Below are positions 38,230-50,413 of a stretch of 64,000 bases of DNA, piece by piece (position 1 is the stretch's first letter; each line of letters begins with the position of its first letter). The translations under genes and the position numbers were made by a program. The notes beneath the pieces are model-generated. The model had not been told where the DNA came from. It worked only from the letters and a program-made list of their open reading frames with translations, and ran no database searches. The stretch is from Hermodice carunculata (Eukaryota; Annelida; Polychaeta; Eunicida; Amphinomidae), in NCBI GenBank assembly GCA_964020975.1, contig OZ026618.1:32331349-32395348 (forward strand), in the 5' to 3' direction.

Positions 38230-38304
38230 GCGAATTTGCACTTCCATTAAGAGCCTGGATTGTTCCTGGATGGATCAGTTACTTCCTCGCTTCTTCCGCT
38301 CCAT
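38230..38304 (-). pseudogene. Harbinger second ORF (Myb/SANT-like), N-terminal remnant
   Basis: On the minus strand from 38304 it reads MERKKRGSN, a stop where Trp is expected, then SIQEQSRLLMEVQIRFDEL. This fits the basic start and first helix of the Myb-like DNA-binding partner encoded by Harbinger transposons. The rest is not recognisable. Confidence 0.45.
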
Positions 38305-38645
38305 GCCCGCAAGTCAATCGCAATGTTTATTTCGCGCCCGAATCATGTGGTCAGCTGGCAATCTTTATTTACATTTATTGTTCATAAAGTTCCCCCAAAA
38401 TGGCGCTACAATAGTCTGCGATCTAACCGACAGATTTAATACAAAGAGAAACTTAACAAACCTTAACAAAGATGTCACAAACAGCAGTCTCGCACTAAAT
38501 AGCGCTCACATTTTCGACTTGGCAAAGTTCGACTTAAGGTCGCTTCGTGAATAGCGATTTCGAGGTGCTTTTGCTGAGTTCGATTTTCGGACTTAAGGTG
38601 GATAGTTGAACTTAAGCTTAAGTCGGTTTTCGTGAATACGGCCCC

Positions 38646-39808
38646 TGATCTCTTATCAAAAAGGTTTTTTTTTTTTAAGCTTAATTTTAAAACTGAATTT
38701 AAGTATACCCCGTTTGGCTTATCCTTGGATTCAGTACATAATAGCGTCTATAGAACATGAAAATCAAAGAAAGTTCAATGACTTTGAAATACTTTTGATT
38801 TTGTATCACTCACATAATGCTAAGACTATGCGCTTTGCTTTCGTATTCGTTTGAGACTACCCGGTCATCACAGCATTGCACAATAGTTCGGATTTTATTA
38901 AAAAAATTGTCTACCGCAGCTACAACGCAACTGGAACATTGAAAATTAGGATGATATGGGTTTTCTATGTTTCCCTTGCACTCAAATGATTCTTATTCCA
39001 AACACACCCGCACTTACGCAGTAATTAACAAACTTATAATATAGTACAGAAAAACATGACCCATATTAAAAAATTCCTAACCCAACAATTATTGCAAAGG
39101 GATTCCAGAGTTACCAAAGTAACAACATTCATCTTTCACTTCCAATGTGAAGAAACGAATTTCACTCCTGACTTGAGACAGGCAGTCACTCATAAAAGGC
39201 AACTGGTGGTTTTAAACCGGTCCTCTCAACCTTTGAAATATCTTTAACTACAGACTATAGTGTTTCCAAAATGTAAAACGCCTAAATTTTCAAAACCTAA
39301 ATTCTATTACTTCTGCCAAAAATAAAAAGAGACCTGGTAGGTCTATCACTTTTTAGTTCTCCTGACTTTACCGTCAGCAAAGTGTAAAGCAAAATAAGAA
39401 AGGAGGCCTACATCGTTTTTGTGATATTTATGAATCTGGAACATTATTAACACACTCGACCTCCATTATAACTATGATTCGGAGAACACAGGCCGCAGCA
39501 CAAGAACGAGACCTAGCTTACAAATACTTATGTATTTACAATGACATCTTTCATCGTTTACCTAACAGAACCTAGCTACGAACTCTTCTCCATACTTCCC
39601 AGCATGGGGGAATATATTTGTGAAGTACATGTGCCAGAAATCATAACACAGGAAACTTTATTTTTTTAATTCCCGTGTCACAAAAGGGAACGTTATGTGG
39701 ACCACAATGTCTGTGACGATGTCAATGACCGCGTGTAGCAAAGAGAGAGGTCCACGTGTTCTGGATTTTGACAACAGCATAAGAAACGATGTCCTTCCAG
39801 CAAAAACT

Positions 39809-39856
<48 letters not shown>

Positions 39857-40338
39857 AGTGTGTGTCTATGTGCGTGCATGTGTGCGTGTGTGGCCATGCT
39901 AAATGTTTATGTTCATCTCTGTAATAAATATGCCACCCTGACAGGGCACGGAACTTATTGTCAGTTATGCATAATTGTCATGATAAAAGTCACGAGATGA
40001 AAATGATCCTCAGATGGATGTAGAAAACACCAATGAATCCAGCAAAGCAGGGCTTTCATTATCATTCAGATTTTGTTGGGTTTTTTTTTTTTCAGCAAAA
40101 CATTTAACAACTGTTAGGCGATAAAAGAATAATATTCTCCTGCACAGATCGGAACTGCATTCACTGTCATGAACGGTATGGAATAGGTTTGACACTGTAA
40201 TGACTGGTATGCAACAGAGAAAGCACCTTGAACCATTACCCGGAGTGACAAAAATCTCTCGGATTATTACTATTACGAATGCTCTGGAAAATTTAAATAT
40301 AAATCATCATAACTGTTTTCCCATGATTTTGTTGTGCA
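38646..40338. other. Intergenic stretch with (TC)n tract
   Basis: A (TC)n run of about 21 units lies at 39811-39852, and T runs near 38667 and 40080. No gene was recognised. Confidence 0.45.
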
Positions 40339-40453
40339 ATGGACAATGTGAAAGTCAGTTGGGCCAAGATGAACATAAAGATTTGCGTCATAACTACACT
40401 TGTCTTTGTGTCCTGTACTGTGATTCCGATGGTTGCTGTTTTGGTTTCTTTGG
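40339..40453 (+). CDS. Candidate first coding exon with signal-anchor segment
   Basis: A true ATG opens MDNVKVSWAKMNIK followed by about 25 hydrophobic residues (ICVITTLVFVSC, VIPMVAVLVSLG). The frame then meets an excellent donor, TTG G|GTGAGT, in phase 1. A short basic N-terminus, one membrane segment and a phase-1 junction are what a type II membrane or secreted protein's first exon looks like. No following exon was recognised; the next 12 kb is LINE debris. Chance is possible because only about 38 codons are involved. Confidence 0.35.
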
Positions 40454-41429
40454 GTGAGTGGCATATTTTACAGCTGGCACATGGATACCTGTTTTTAGAA
40501 GTTTTTAAAAGGTATTGTAATATCATATTTACTATTTTGGATTGGAAATCAAGTCAGTTTTGCTGTAAAATGATATGATATTTCTACAACATTGCTTCAT
40601 AATACATGAACAGCGGTCTAAGACCCAGTCGTGCCCAAGGGTTCCCGGGTCAGTCAAGCATATTCCATACAGTAGAAATGTGTTTAGCAAGAAACTCGCG
40701 GAAGACACGAGCTGTACGTTTTATTCACTATGTTTGTAATCAAAGCATTGCTTGCACTGACTTTTCTTTTCACCTGACTTCACAAGGGTGATTACGTGTA
40801 GATAGATCCAGTTGGTGAGGCATTAAATTTATATCACGACTTTAAAGTAGATCAAAGCATACTATGCCTCATGAAGTTAAGCATCTATAATGGCTTACAC
40901 GTAGTCAATCCAACATGGATCTGTACCAAAACAACAGTAAGTCTCATTGACAAGCTTCCTACTAATTTTACTGGCCATCAGCGGAGGCATACAATCTAAT
41001 TCATGACCTAACTATTAATTTCCTTGTGAAATTTGTGAGTAGTCCACAAAGTCTATCCAAAACGCTTATGCTGTAATGAGTATTATATTGGTGCCATATA
41101 AAATGTGAACATATTCAACCTGAGTTAGCGAGTTGAAAACCAATGGCCAAATGGCTCTGTACCAAGTGTAGTGTGCTGAGCATTCACTACCCATTTTCAT
41201 CATTACTAGATAATACAAGTGATAAAGAAATGGTAATTGATATTTATACCGAACTATCAAACACAGTTCTTACTCATAATGCAAGTGAACCATACGATTT
41301 TTAGATGAAGTATAACTACTAAAGAATCTAACGGATCAGGAATTGAACCTTTTGATAGTTCACAGAATGAAAAGCCAAACCTCACTGCAGACAATTGTAA
41401 CTTCTATTTTGAAGGTTTTAAAAAGAAAG

Positions 41430-44040
41430 TAATGCATTACATCCATATTAATGTCAGAAGTCTTTCACTAGAATTAAATGAAATAAAAATAGCAGCAGAT
41501 CAACCCAGGGCAACCATAATTGGATCATCTGAAACATGGTTGGGTGATTGTGTGGATGACTGTGAAATAGAGATACCGTATCATTCAGTATTCGTATAGA
41601 CAAAAATAGAATTTGGACATGGGGTACTTTTCTACATACGCAACGACTTGGCATATAATCATAGGAAAGACTTTGAGACTCATGGATCTTCACAGCAAGT
41701 GGGGGTTAACATCTATTTCCCTGAAACAAAACTCATACAGATTGGTATTTTTATATACTCCCAAAACAAAATAATTTTTTAGATGTCTTGGAAGAGAATA
41801 TTATGAACTGTGATCGTTAAAGTGACCAGGAATGTATACTCTTAAGAGATTTTAATGTCAATGTGTCACGAAAGCAGATCTGCTCTATTGAGTAACCTGA
41901 ATGATTTTTGTCGGGTGTTTGATCTCAAACAAATTATTCAAGAACATACCCAGATGGTATTAGTTTTAGACCTAATTTTGATACTTAACAACCACAACCA
42001 CACTATATGTCAAAGCGGAGTGATACCCATTGGTTTATCGGATCATTCAGTGACATATTGAGGACGAAAACTAAACAGGCCGGGGTTGGCCAATCATAGC
42101 CAGCAAACCTAAGACATGATTTTGATTCGGATGGTCTCAGAAAGCTTTACGCTGACTTTGATGACACGGTAGCTCCAGTCAACTGTGTTACGATCAAGAT
42201 TTGAACCGAACCTTGGATAACTGGGGAGATATTATCAAATGTAAAAAAAAAAGAATAATATGCAGATTCAGGAAACATGAAAATCCCGAACTCTACAAAT
42301 AATATTGTAGGATAAGATATTTTATCCAGCGCGTGGTAAAAACTGCGAAATGAGACTATTTCCAGAATGAAATTGCTGAAAATAGACATGATGGTAAAAT
42401 TTTCTGGGAAAAAGTGAAATGCTCCGGCTATGAAAATAAAAGAAGTCATAAGAAAAAATAGGATTAAAGATGGAACGTGTTGAAATTTGTCACGATGGAA
42501 AACGGGTGGCTGACAAATGCAATCCCACATTACTACTGTAGCCGATACCCCTGTGAAGCAACTTCATTCACAAACGCCAGGTAATGTTTGTATCACCAAG
42601 GTAAAACGGTTTTGTAGGGACCAAGGTATAACACAGAGTGAATTCAAATTTCAACAAGTATCAGAAGATTGTATTGTTAAACTCTTCAAGAATATTGACA
42701 ACAATAAAAGCACTGGTCTGGAAAAAAATTACTAGCCAACAAGGATAAAAGTGCGGATTTTATAAAGAATCCCGATTAGGTACATTGTAAACTCGTCAAT
42801 TGCAATTGCTTAAGTTCCAAAGGAGCTAAAAAAACAAGGGCTAGAGTGATTCTCTTGCATTAAAACAGAAAATACAGTTGAAGCAAGTAAATACAGACCT
42901 GTGTCAATTTTATATATTCTTTCCAAAGTTTCAGATAGAACAATTGGATCATTTTAAGATATATTTACGACACGAGGGTAACTTTACAAATACCTGTCAG
43001 GCTTTCGAGCTATGTTCTCAACTGACACCTGCTTGATTTATTTGATTGATCTTATAAAAAAGGAAACAGAGAAAGGTAATTATACTGGTGAAATTCTGTA
43101 GGATCTTTAAAAAGTATTTGACACAGATACCCTCACGGATGTTGTCTCAACAATTGTCAGAAATTGGTGTTGATTCATCAGCAGCCAAATGGTTTGAATC
43201 TTATCTTTATGGCAGATTGGAAACAGTAGCTTTAAATGGAACATTATGGGACCTGGAGTATGTACCTAGTGGCGTCCGTCAGGGATTAATCCTGGGACCG
43301 ACGTTGCTCGGGCTCTATATGAATGATATTTTATGTTTAGAACCTTGAACCTTTGGCACCAGTGGCCTAGCTGAAATGGGAAACATATGTCCACTCGACC
43401 AAACCCCATTCTTAAAAAAGAATGGTCCAATGGAGGAAGTTATGTGGGAGCGCCATATCAACAAGGTTATGGAGTACATGTGGTCGGCATTTATTCCCAG
43501 ATTCGGGATCTTAAGGTATCAGGGCAATAGTTTAATATGCTCTTAAAATCAAATCACATCAAAATTGACCTTTTGTCATTTTTGGTAAAATATATTTGGG
43601 ATGTTCGATCATGCCTAGTAGCTTTGTGGTAACCTTTTTATTTTTGTGAGAAAATGACGCCTAAGATTTTTCATCACTTTGAGCAAGTCAAGTCAGCCGT
43701 CAGTGTTTGTTTAGATATGCTAATCCACCTACGCACCAGCCAGAGTATGTGTAATGAGGCACCATGTTTCATTATGCACACAATGACTTGTCTAATTAGG
43801 TGCCCGTTTTTAGCAATATCAGCCACAGTCATACTCATGATCAAAAGAGCATTAATCCCTTCATATGTGAAACAAGCTAAAACCACTCATGGCTCAAGCT
43901 TATGCAAAATAAGAAAAATAGGAAAGGAAATTTCAGACTCACCAAAACAAAGCGATCAGATTCATTCTGGATAAAAATTCAAGACCTCCGAAAACAGTAC
44001 CTCATTTGTACCCGGGATTAATGCAACGAACTAAGCCGTG
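41430..44040 (+). mobile_element. Decayed LINE (non-LTR retrotransposon), EN and RT remnants
   Basis: In order: an APE-type endonuclease start (IHINVRSL, then SSETWL, later LLRDFNVNV), a damaged linker, RT remnants ending GVRQGLILGPTLLGLYMNDI (43271-43330; the GxxQG-LGPLLF-NDI block), and a C-terminal stretch QNKAIRFILDKNSRPPKT near 43940. Many stops and frame changes separate the pieces, and the YADD box is not visible. The motif wording is that of the CR1/L2/jockey group. It was active only long ago. Confidence 0.7.
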
Positions 44041-44059
44041 TCCATAATGGCATTCACGC

Positions 44060-46632
44060 GTACCTGCCTCCATTGAACCATTCTTCACCGAAAAGTTCAT
44101 CGCGCCTACAACAGGGCCAAAGATAAAAAATATGACGTTCATTCTTGGAATTATTACACCACCATTCGAAACCAATACCACGAACTGTTAAAGACAGCAG
44201 AGGAAAACTATAATAATAAACTAGGGGTCTCCTTAAAGAATGCGAATCAAAAGAATAAACCATGGTGGCGCACGATTAAATATTTTATGAATCGTAATCA
44301 GTCCCATGCTATCCCATCACTACATCATGATAATTGACATATAACCGATAATAATCCCAAAGCTGAAATTTTTCACAACTTTTTTCACGACCAGAGTAAT
44401 ATCGACATATCCAGAGCCCGTGCACTACCAACCATAAATCCACCGGAAGTACTTCTTACTTCAATTCAGATTAATCGTGACGAGGTTTTAGATGTCCTAA
44501 AAAGCTTAGATGTCACAAAGGCCACCGGCCCTGATGGTGTCAGTGCTATTCTACTGCGAGAGGGGGCGCCATTTATTTGCGACTCGCTGAGAAAATTGTT
44601 TAATTTATCTTTACGTCAGGAAGTCTTTCCTACTTCCTGGAAACAGGCCCATGTCACACCTTTGCACAAGAAGGGTTTTTCCAACTTATGTAATAACTAC
44701 CGACTCATCTCCCTGTCACCTTGTGCTGGAAAAATGATCTCCAAAAAGAGGTCCGAGTAGTCTTTTTGGACATCAGTAAAGCGTTTGACCGAGTATGGCA
44801 CCAAGGCTTGCTATTCAAACTCGAACGTAGCGGAACCTCGCACTCCTTGCACAAATGGTTTAAAAATTATCTCTCAAATCGTCAGCAAAGAGTCGTTATT
44901 AACGGTAAAACCTCTACTTGGGGTACTATCAATGCAGGCGTCTCTCAGCGTTCTGTTCTTGGTCCTCTGTTATTTCTTATATTTAATAATGATATCGTGG
45001 ATATCATTCATTCCAAAATCAAACTTTACGCTGACGACACATCTTTATATCTTACTGTCGATAATCCCCACCTAACTGCAGATATTTTAAACCAGGACCT
45101 GTCCTCTGTCGACTATTGCTCAGCAGATTGGATGGTGACATTCAATGCTCTGAAAACGGATGCTATGTTAGTATCTCTGTAACGAAATCAAGCCTCCCTC
45201 AATTTTCCAGAATCATCAATTAGAAAACGTCGAACAACATAAACAACCCCTAGGGTTAATACTGCAATCCGACCTCCGATGGAACGATCACATTGACCTT
45301 ATTATTGCTAGAGTCTCCAAACAACTTAATATCATGAAAAGTTTACAGTATTTACTAGACAGAGAAACCATTGAAATAATATACAAATCATTCACTCGAC
45401 CACCAATGGAGTACGGTATCGTGGTCTAGGATGGTTGCACACAGGGAGACTCACAAAGATTAGAAAACTTTCAACTGGCTGCTGCACGTGTCATCTCTGG
45501 TGCTATGAGAACTATCCCTAATATTAAATCATACGAAGAAACGGGTCTTCAAACTTTGGTCAAACGCAGAGAAATTAACAAATTAATCCAAATGTATAAA
45601 ATTACTCATAATTTAGCCTCTGAATATTTAAGTGAGATTATAAATTCCAATCAAAACCAGATCAGACTCAATACAAGACAACCTGAAAATCTCCCTCAAT
45701 TTAGAGCTAGAACAGATCTATTTAATAATACATTTTTCCCCAGCACCACGAGACTTTGGAATCAGCTCCCGCTTAACATTCGGAATTCTAATTCCTTAAG
45801 TGAATTCAAGAAACACATAGATTCGAAAGTCCCTCGCTCAATTAAAGAGACTAAATTATACTATGTTGGAAAAAGACACCCGGCTGTCATTCAAGCAAGG
45901 CTCAGGATGGGCCGCAGTCAGTTGAAAGTTCACCTACATGCCATTGGTTTATGCGAATCCCCGAATTGTCGCTGTGGGCAAGGTACAGAAGATACTTAGC
46001 ATTATATTTTTATTTGTCCATTCTATACAATCCAAAGACACAGCTTACATACATCTATTTCAGATTTTGCTCCATTTCCTCTAGAAACAATTTTATTGGG
46101 ATCACCAAATTGTCCCTTTGAGGACAACAAAATTATTTTTCTCTCAGTTCAAGAATGTATTGTGAAAACTAAACGTTTCCAGCGAGATGCCATAACATGA
46201 ATTGTGTACATAAGGAAAGTACCACCGCGAGTATATATTTTGTATGATTTTTAGTTACAACCATTGCCACCGTCCATCGCTGTGTGTGCGGAGTCCCACG
46301 ATGTGGATGATCAACCGTTTAGTTTTATACAGCCAGCCCTTCTGTCTGTCTTGTCGAACTGTAGTGTCTTCCTTAAACTTGTTGGCTCGGTGCAATACTC
46401 CGCTGCAATCAAGACAGGATTACGTCACGGAGGAAAGCGCCGGGCTGTGTCGTATATCTAACTATAGAGTGTATATTCAGGTTCTCGGAATCTTGAAGTC
46501 TTTATTTTTTTTTCGACCGGACCACCACGGAAATACGTCAGTAGACGTTCTAGTGCCATCCCAGGTTCTTTACTGTATGTATTTATTTTGCTGTATATGA
46601 ACCTGAAAATCAATCAATCAATCAATCAATCA
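44060..46632 (+). mobile_element. 5'-truncated LINE with RT domain and (AATC)n tail
   Basis: This copy starts inside the EN-RT linker, holds most of RT and the C-terminus, and ends in a 3' UTR of about 600 bp with a CAATCAATCAATC tail (46606-46632). Short-unit 3' tails are usual for CR1/jockey-group elements. It is better preserved than the LINE just upstream, so it is younger. 5' truncation is the usual result of incomplete reverse transcription. Confidence 0.8.
44074..45998 (+). pseudogene. LINE reverse transcriptase, broken
   Basis: Frames show LDVTKATGPDGVSAILL (44505 on), VTPLHKKG, then after an internal deletion VFLDISKAFDRVWHQGLLFK (RT box with the first catalytic Asp), INAGVSQRSVLGPLLFLIFN and LYADDTSLYL (the YADD active site), followed by WMVTFNALKT. 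From 45505 the C-terminus reads to ARLRMGRSQL and CESPNCRCGQGTEDT, a Cys-rich end common in CR1-like LINEs. Breaks include stops near 44336, 45180, 45428 and 45996, and a loss of roughly 60 codons around 44740. The enzyme would have primed reverse transcription at nicked target DNA. Confidence 0.8.
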
Positions 46633-47759
46633 GTGTTGCACATAAACAGAAAATAATGACATCCGTTGTTGCAGAACAAAAGACAACTTTATCCCATAGT
46701 TTAATTTGCCCTATGCCTGGTAAATGCAAATGATTTAACCTATTTTGGTCAAGGTAGGGTAGTTTAACCTTTAACCATTAGTGGGTTAAGCCGCTATACG
46801 AAGAAGCTTTTCTGGTTCCTTGCACGGGAATGAAAAAAGATGTTCGATTAAACAGCATTTCAAGCTTCTGATGACCATTTCACCTCCCAAGCATGTAGAT
46901 ATCAGCAAACCCTTTTGAGGGGCATTGAGAATTGAACATTTTCTAATCTATTCTATCCACTCTCCTTGGCCTTACGAGATAACCGATTGAAGTATATCAG
47001 GCCACAAGTATTAATGCCTTTACTTGTCCTAAATCGGCTTTAACTTGATTGGACGTTTGGTTTTTGAGCGCCTGGACAGGATAATATTGTTGCTTTAAGA
47101 ATCCATTCAAACAGCTTACTATGAAAACAGCAACGTCTTTCAATATTCTTGTTTGCTACTTTATCGTGTATTTCATGTCATTGTACACAGGGGCATTCTC
47201 ACTTTTGTACAACATGGAATTGCACCTTATATGAAATAAGAAAAATATAAAAACAGCTGATTTCTTTTTTGTGTTTATCGGAAGTGTGTAACTTAACCCA
47301 AAACATTACAATCCTGTCCTAGCAGATCTATTTCCACTTGTTTAGTGCAGCTTGGGTTCTACGAAGACCTTATTTTGCCAAGTGTTGTGTTTCATCCATA
47401 AGAAAAAAAGCTGCTCCTTATCAGCAGAGTTTGGGGTACTGGGGTACTTTGTAGATAAATAATCTATCGGTCACTTAATTTTTTGTTTCATTTGAAAAAA
47501 GCATCGAATTTTATTTTAATACCACTTAACATCGAAAATGTGATATGACTGGAATTTTAAAATTTTAGTCTATCTGTTCGGCACTTTCATTATTAACAAG
47601 AGGTCGGCCGACGCAGAAGCATTGGGCGTTCATCCTCACCTGACATGAGCTAGTTGTTAATTATTGTGGTTACCCTCCTGTAAAAACCCTCCCATCATAC
47701 TGCAACTACTAGTGCAGAAAGAGATAAAACGTCATCATCATTGGCCTGGTTCAGTGCCC
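46633..47759. other. Stretch between LINE copies, nothing recognised
   Basis: AT-rich DNA without a recognisable frame, repeat or RNA gene. Confidence 0.4.
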
Positions 47760-49022
47760 CAGCCGTAATAATGATCGTCCATTCTTGGCCCGCTCCTGTT
47801 CATCATTTATACAAATGACATGTACTTAGCTTCAACTCAGTTTGAATCCATCTTATGACACAACTTTGATAAATTCTTTGTGTTTTTCTTATGTTGCATC
47901 TGACACTCGAAGAAAAGTGTCAAGTTCCATTAATATGGAATTAGGAAATGTTAATAACTGGCTAGTTGCCAACAAATTATCATTGAATATTGCAAAAACA
48001 AAGTAAATGTTATTTCATTTCCCACAGAGAAAGATAAATTTTGTACTGGACTTAAAAACTGATGGTGTTGTGATTTCCCGGGTTGAGGATTTTGATTTCG
48101 TTGGCTTATGTATACATGAAAATTTGAATTGGAATTCCCATTTAGCCAAAATTGGCAACAAACTTTCTAAAGTGGTTGGAATTTTTCAAAAACTTGGAAA
48201 GTATCTTCCCACAAGAACTTTACTTTTAATGTACAATTCCCTATTCCTATCACATCTAAATTATTGTATTCTGGAATGGAGTTATTCTTTTGATCCAGTT
48301 TTCATGTTGCAAAAGAGTGTGATACGTCTCATATGTAATGCTGGGTATAATGCCCATACCGATCCCTTATTTAAGCAGCAGAATGTTTTAAAAGTACACG
48401 ATATTCTGCGGTTAAAGGCACTCAAATTTTATTACCGATACACTAAATATGAAGTTCCTAGTTATTTTGAAAATATGTTTGAATTTACTCTTGAAACACA
48501 CCTTCATTTTACACGTTCTAGAGGAAGACCTATTATCCCTGCCCCTAAAAAAGCAACATTGAAAAATTGTATTTGCAACTACATTGCTCATTTACTCCAA
48601 AATATCCGTCCCTGCATTAAACACAAACTTCTAACAATTTCATACCTTGGCTTTTCAAAATACAGTAAGTCATGTTCTGCGAATAAATATCAATGCGAGT
48701 GTACCATATCTAACTGTTATGTATGCAACAATCATGAAGCTATTGTTCCACTGGAAATAAGTTAAAATCTCAGTATTGTATTTTTTTCTCAGCATTAGTG
48801 TTTTGGATCCGCAATGTGAATGTTGTAAAAAAAGTCACCTCTCCTTTGAAGGTGGCCTGAGCGAGAGCGGATAAAATATCCTTAGCTGAGGTCTCCTGAC
48901 ATATTTTGTTCTGCTCAGATTGGTTCAAAACAATGTTATCTCATCTACTTTGTCGCATATATTCTTGTACAATTTGTTATCTAAATGTGAAATAAAGTGA
49001 TTCTGATTTTGATTCTGATTCA
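47760..49022 (+). mobile_element. 5'-truncated LINE with GATTCT-type 3' tail
   Basis: Starts within RT (GPLLFIIYTNDM near 47790) and keeps the thumb and C-terminal region. It ends AAATAAAGTGATTCTG followed by degenerate GATTCT/GATTTT units, the short-repeat 3' end seen in L2/CR1-type LINEs. The family differs from the (AATC)n copy upstream. Confidence 0.75.
48007..48765 (+). pseudogene. LINE reverse transcriptase, C-terminal open frame (252 codons)
   Basis: Uninterrupted from an ATG. It contains DFVGLCIHENLNWNSHLAKI and LLMYNSLFLSHLNYCILEWS, the conserved region that follows the RT palm in CR1/L2-like LINEs. It ends with a cysteine cluster (CECTISNCYVCN). The upstream RT frame (47780-48006) has several stops, so this is a fragment of a larger ORF2, not a gene in its own right. 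An intact 252-codon frame suggests fairly recent insertion. Confidence 0.75.
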
Positions 49023-49062
49023 TATTTCTCATTTCTAGTCCTATTACAGGATAAAAAAATCG

Positions 49063-49200
49063 TCACTACCTATCTCTTCAGGGGATACAAGAAAGTATCC
49101 ACATGAAAAGATTTGTATCCCATTCAGCCGTTGGCTTCATGGAGTACAAAATCTTTTCACGTTGATATTTTCCTGTATCCCGTGAACCGACAGGTAGTAA
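49063..49200. repeat. Small foldback element
   Basis: ACTACCT...GGATACAAGAAAGTATC and ACATGAAAAGATTTGTA are mirrored by TACAAAATCTTTTCACGT...CCTGTATCC...AGGTAGTAA, a 55-60-bp stem with mismatches and a loop near 49120. It lies about 40 bp after the LINE tail. Confidence 0.6.
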
Positions 49201-49243
49201 CTGATAATGTTTGCCCCTTTTTTACCCGGTACAGGTTCACCTC

Positions 49244-49714
49244 ATGTCTGCCACAGAGTACTATTTTGTCTGTGCTCCGTGTGCTCTCACCAATACACAG
49301 TTTATTTGTTTCAAACGCTGGTTTCTTCACAGACATTTTAAACAACTCTCACTAAATCGGTCTACAATAGACCGTTTGTACGAAGTCACTAATTTATTTT
49401 TACACCTGCCATTTGCTTTAATTCTTGTGCTAGTTTCGGCATTTTTGTGTTGTATTGATTACTGTGCTTTGAAGAAGCGTCTTAATACCTTTTGCATAGT
49501 TATGCAAATTATCGCAAGGCCTGTGGTGTCAAATATTGTGTCTAAAATGGTATGTTTTGTTTACTTGTATGACGTTTTTTTTCATCTTATAATTTCATGT
49601 TGGTACTTACCAGTAGATACACTTAGATCATTATGTGTTCGCTATAAACCTTTATCTGCAGCCGTTGATCCTTCGTTCACTCTTGTTACAATGCCCACCT
49701 TCATTATATACTAG
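49244..49714 (+). CDS. Unrecognised open frame (156 codons), hydrophobic
   Basis: From the ATG at 49244 the frame is open for 156 codons. It has two hydrophobic stretches (LPFALILVLVSAFLCC and a weaker one around CFVYLYDVFFHLIISCWYL) that could span membranes. No family is recognised, there is no Kozak context or splice evidence, and it lies among repeats. It could be a chance frame in AT-rich DNA or part of an uncharacterised mobile element. Confidence 0.2.
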   Translation: MSATEYYFVCAPCALTNTQFICFKRWFLHRHFKQLSLNRSTIDRLYEVTNLFLHLPFALILVLVSAFLCCIDYCALKKRLNTFCIVMQIIARPVVSNIVSKMVCFVYLYDVFFHLIISCWYLPVDTLRSLCVRYKPLSAAVDPSFTLVTMPTFIIY

Positions 49715-49809
49715 GTCATAGCGGAAATCAACAAAGAATGACAAGGATCAGATAACTTTGACAATATCAATATAGACAATAGTAATTCCATATATATATA
49801 TACAGGTTA

Positions 49810-49912
49810 GACAGGGACAGGTTAGCTTATGGAGAGTAAAGAGTTCGAACTGCGGAATAGGATATTGACTACTAGGAAGTGGTTCTGGGCAAAAAGACAC
49901 AAATACAATATT
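49810..49912 (-). repeat. Second copy of the repeat seen at 3600-3705
   Basis: Reverse complement of the 3600-3705 block with about ten differences. It is the only recognisable feature of the 49.7-50.2 kb stretch besides a (TA)n of about 12 bp at 49790. Confidence 0.6.
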
Positions 49913-50200
49913 AACAATCGAAACTCAGTACAAAGTAAGTAAATGAAATTATACACGTAGCTATGCTGATGCTCCAATTATTCACAAACTGCAGATAAAT
50001 CGTAATCGCTGGTGAGAGATTCTCCACAGGTACTGTCCCAAAGTTCTTAGTGCTATGACGGGTGCCAAATAGTCTGCTCCACTTCCCACAGAGGTGAAGT
50101 TTCCTTCCGATGTGGTACACAGAACACAATGCTTGTCCAAGTTCCAAAGAGGTACAAGTTAGTTCCAATGTGGTACAATTAAACACCTAATATACCAGTC

Positions 50201-50413
50201 CACTCAAAGGCACTCCACAGGTACAATGTATAGATGAGTATCTCCTTGACAATAGCTATAGCTGACAGTCTCACTCAAAGGCACTCCACAGGTACAATGT
50301 ATAAATGAGTATCTCCTTGGCAATAGCTATAGCTGACAGTCTCACTCAAAGGCACTCCACAGGTACAATGTATAAATGAGTATCTCCTTGGCAATAGCTA
50401 TAGCTAACAGTCT
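50201..50413. repeat. Three tandem copies of a 71-bp unit
   Basis: Units starting CACTCAAAGGCACTCCACAG at 50201, 50272 and 50343 are nearly identical (one to three changes). Related half-motifs (GGTACAA, CCACAGG) precede the array from about 50020. No ORF crosses it. Confidence 0.85.

Larger units (their letters stand above)
34040..38645. mobile_element. PIF/Harbinger DNA transposon, decayed
   Basis: The 5' end GGGTCTGTATTCAC is the inverted match of the 3' end GTGAATACGGCCCC (12 of 14 bases). Both ends carry several copies of CTTAAG(T)-type motifs. Inside are a transposase remnant on the plus strand near the 5' end and the start of a Myb-like second ORF on the minus strand near the 3' end, the two-gene convergent layout of Harbinger elements. 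No clear 3-bp target duplication remains (ACA against TGA). The middle is filled with later material: a 99-bp tandem array, a MITE, (TA)n, (AG)n and a fragment of the CTCAGCTGA family (about 37215-37345). Confidence 0.75.

Noticed and set aside
43654-43974. 106-codon frame as a separate gene
   Set aside because: Overlaps LINE C-terminal debris read in another frame; no independent motif.
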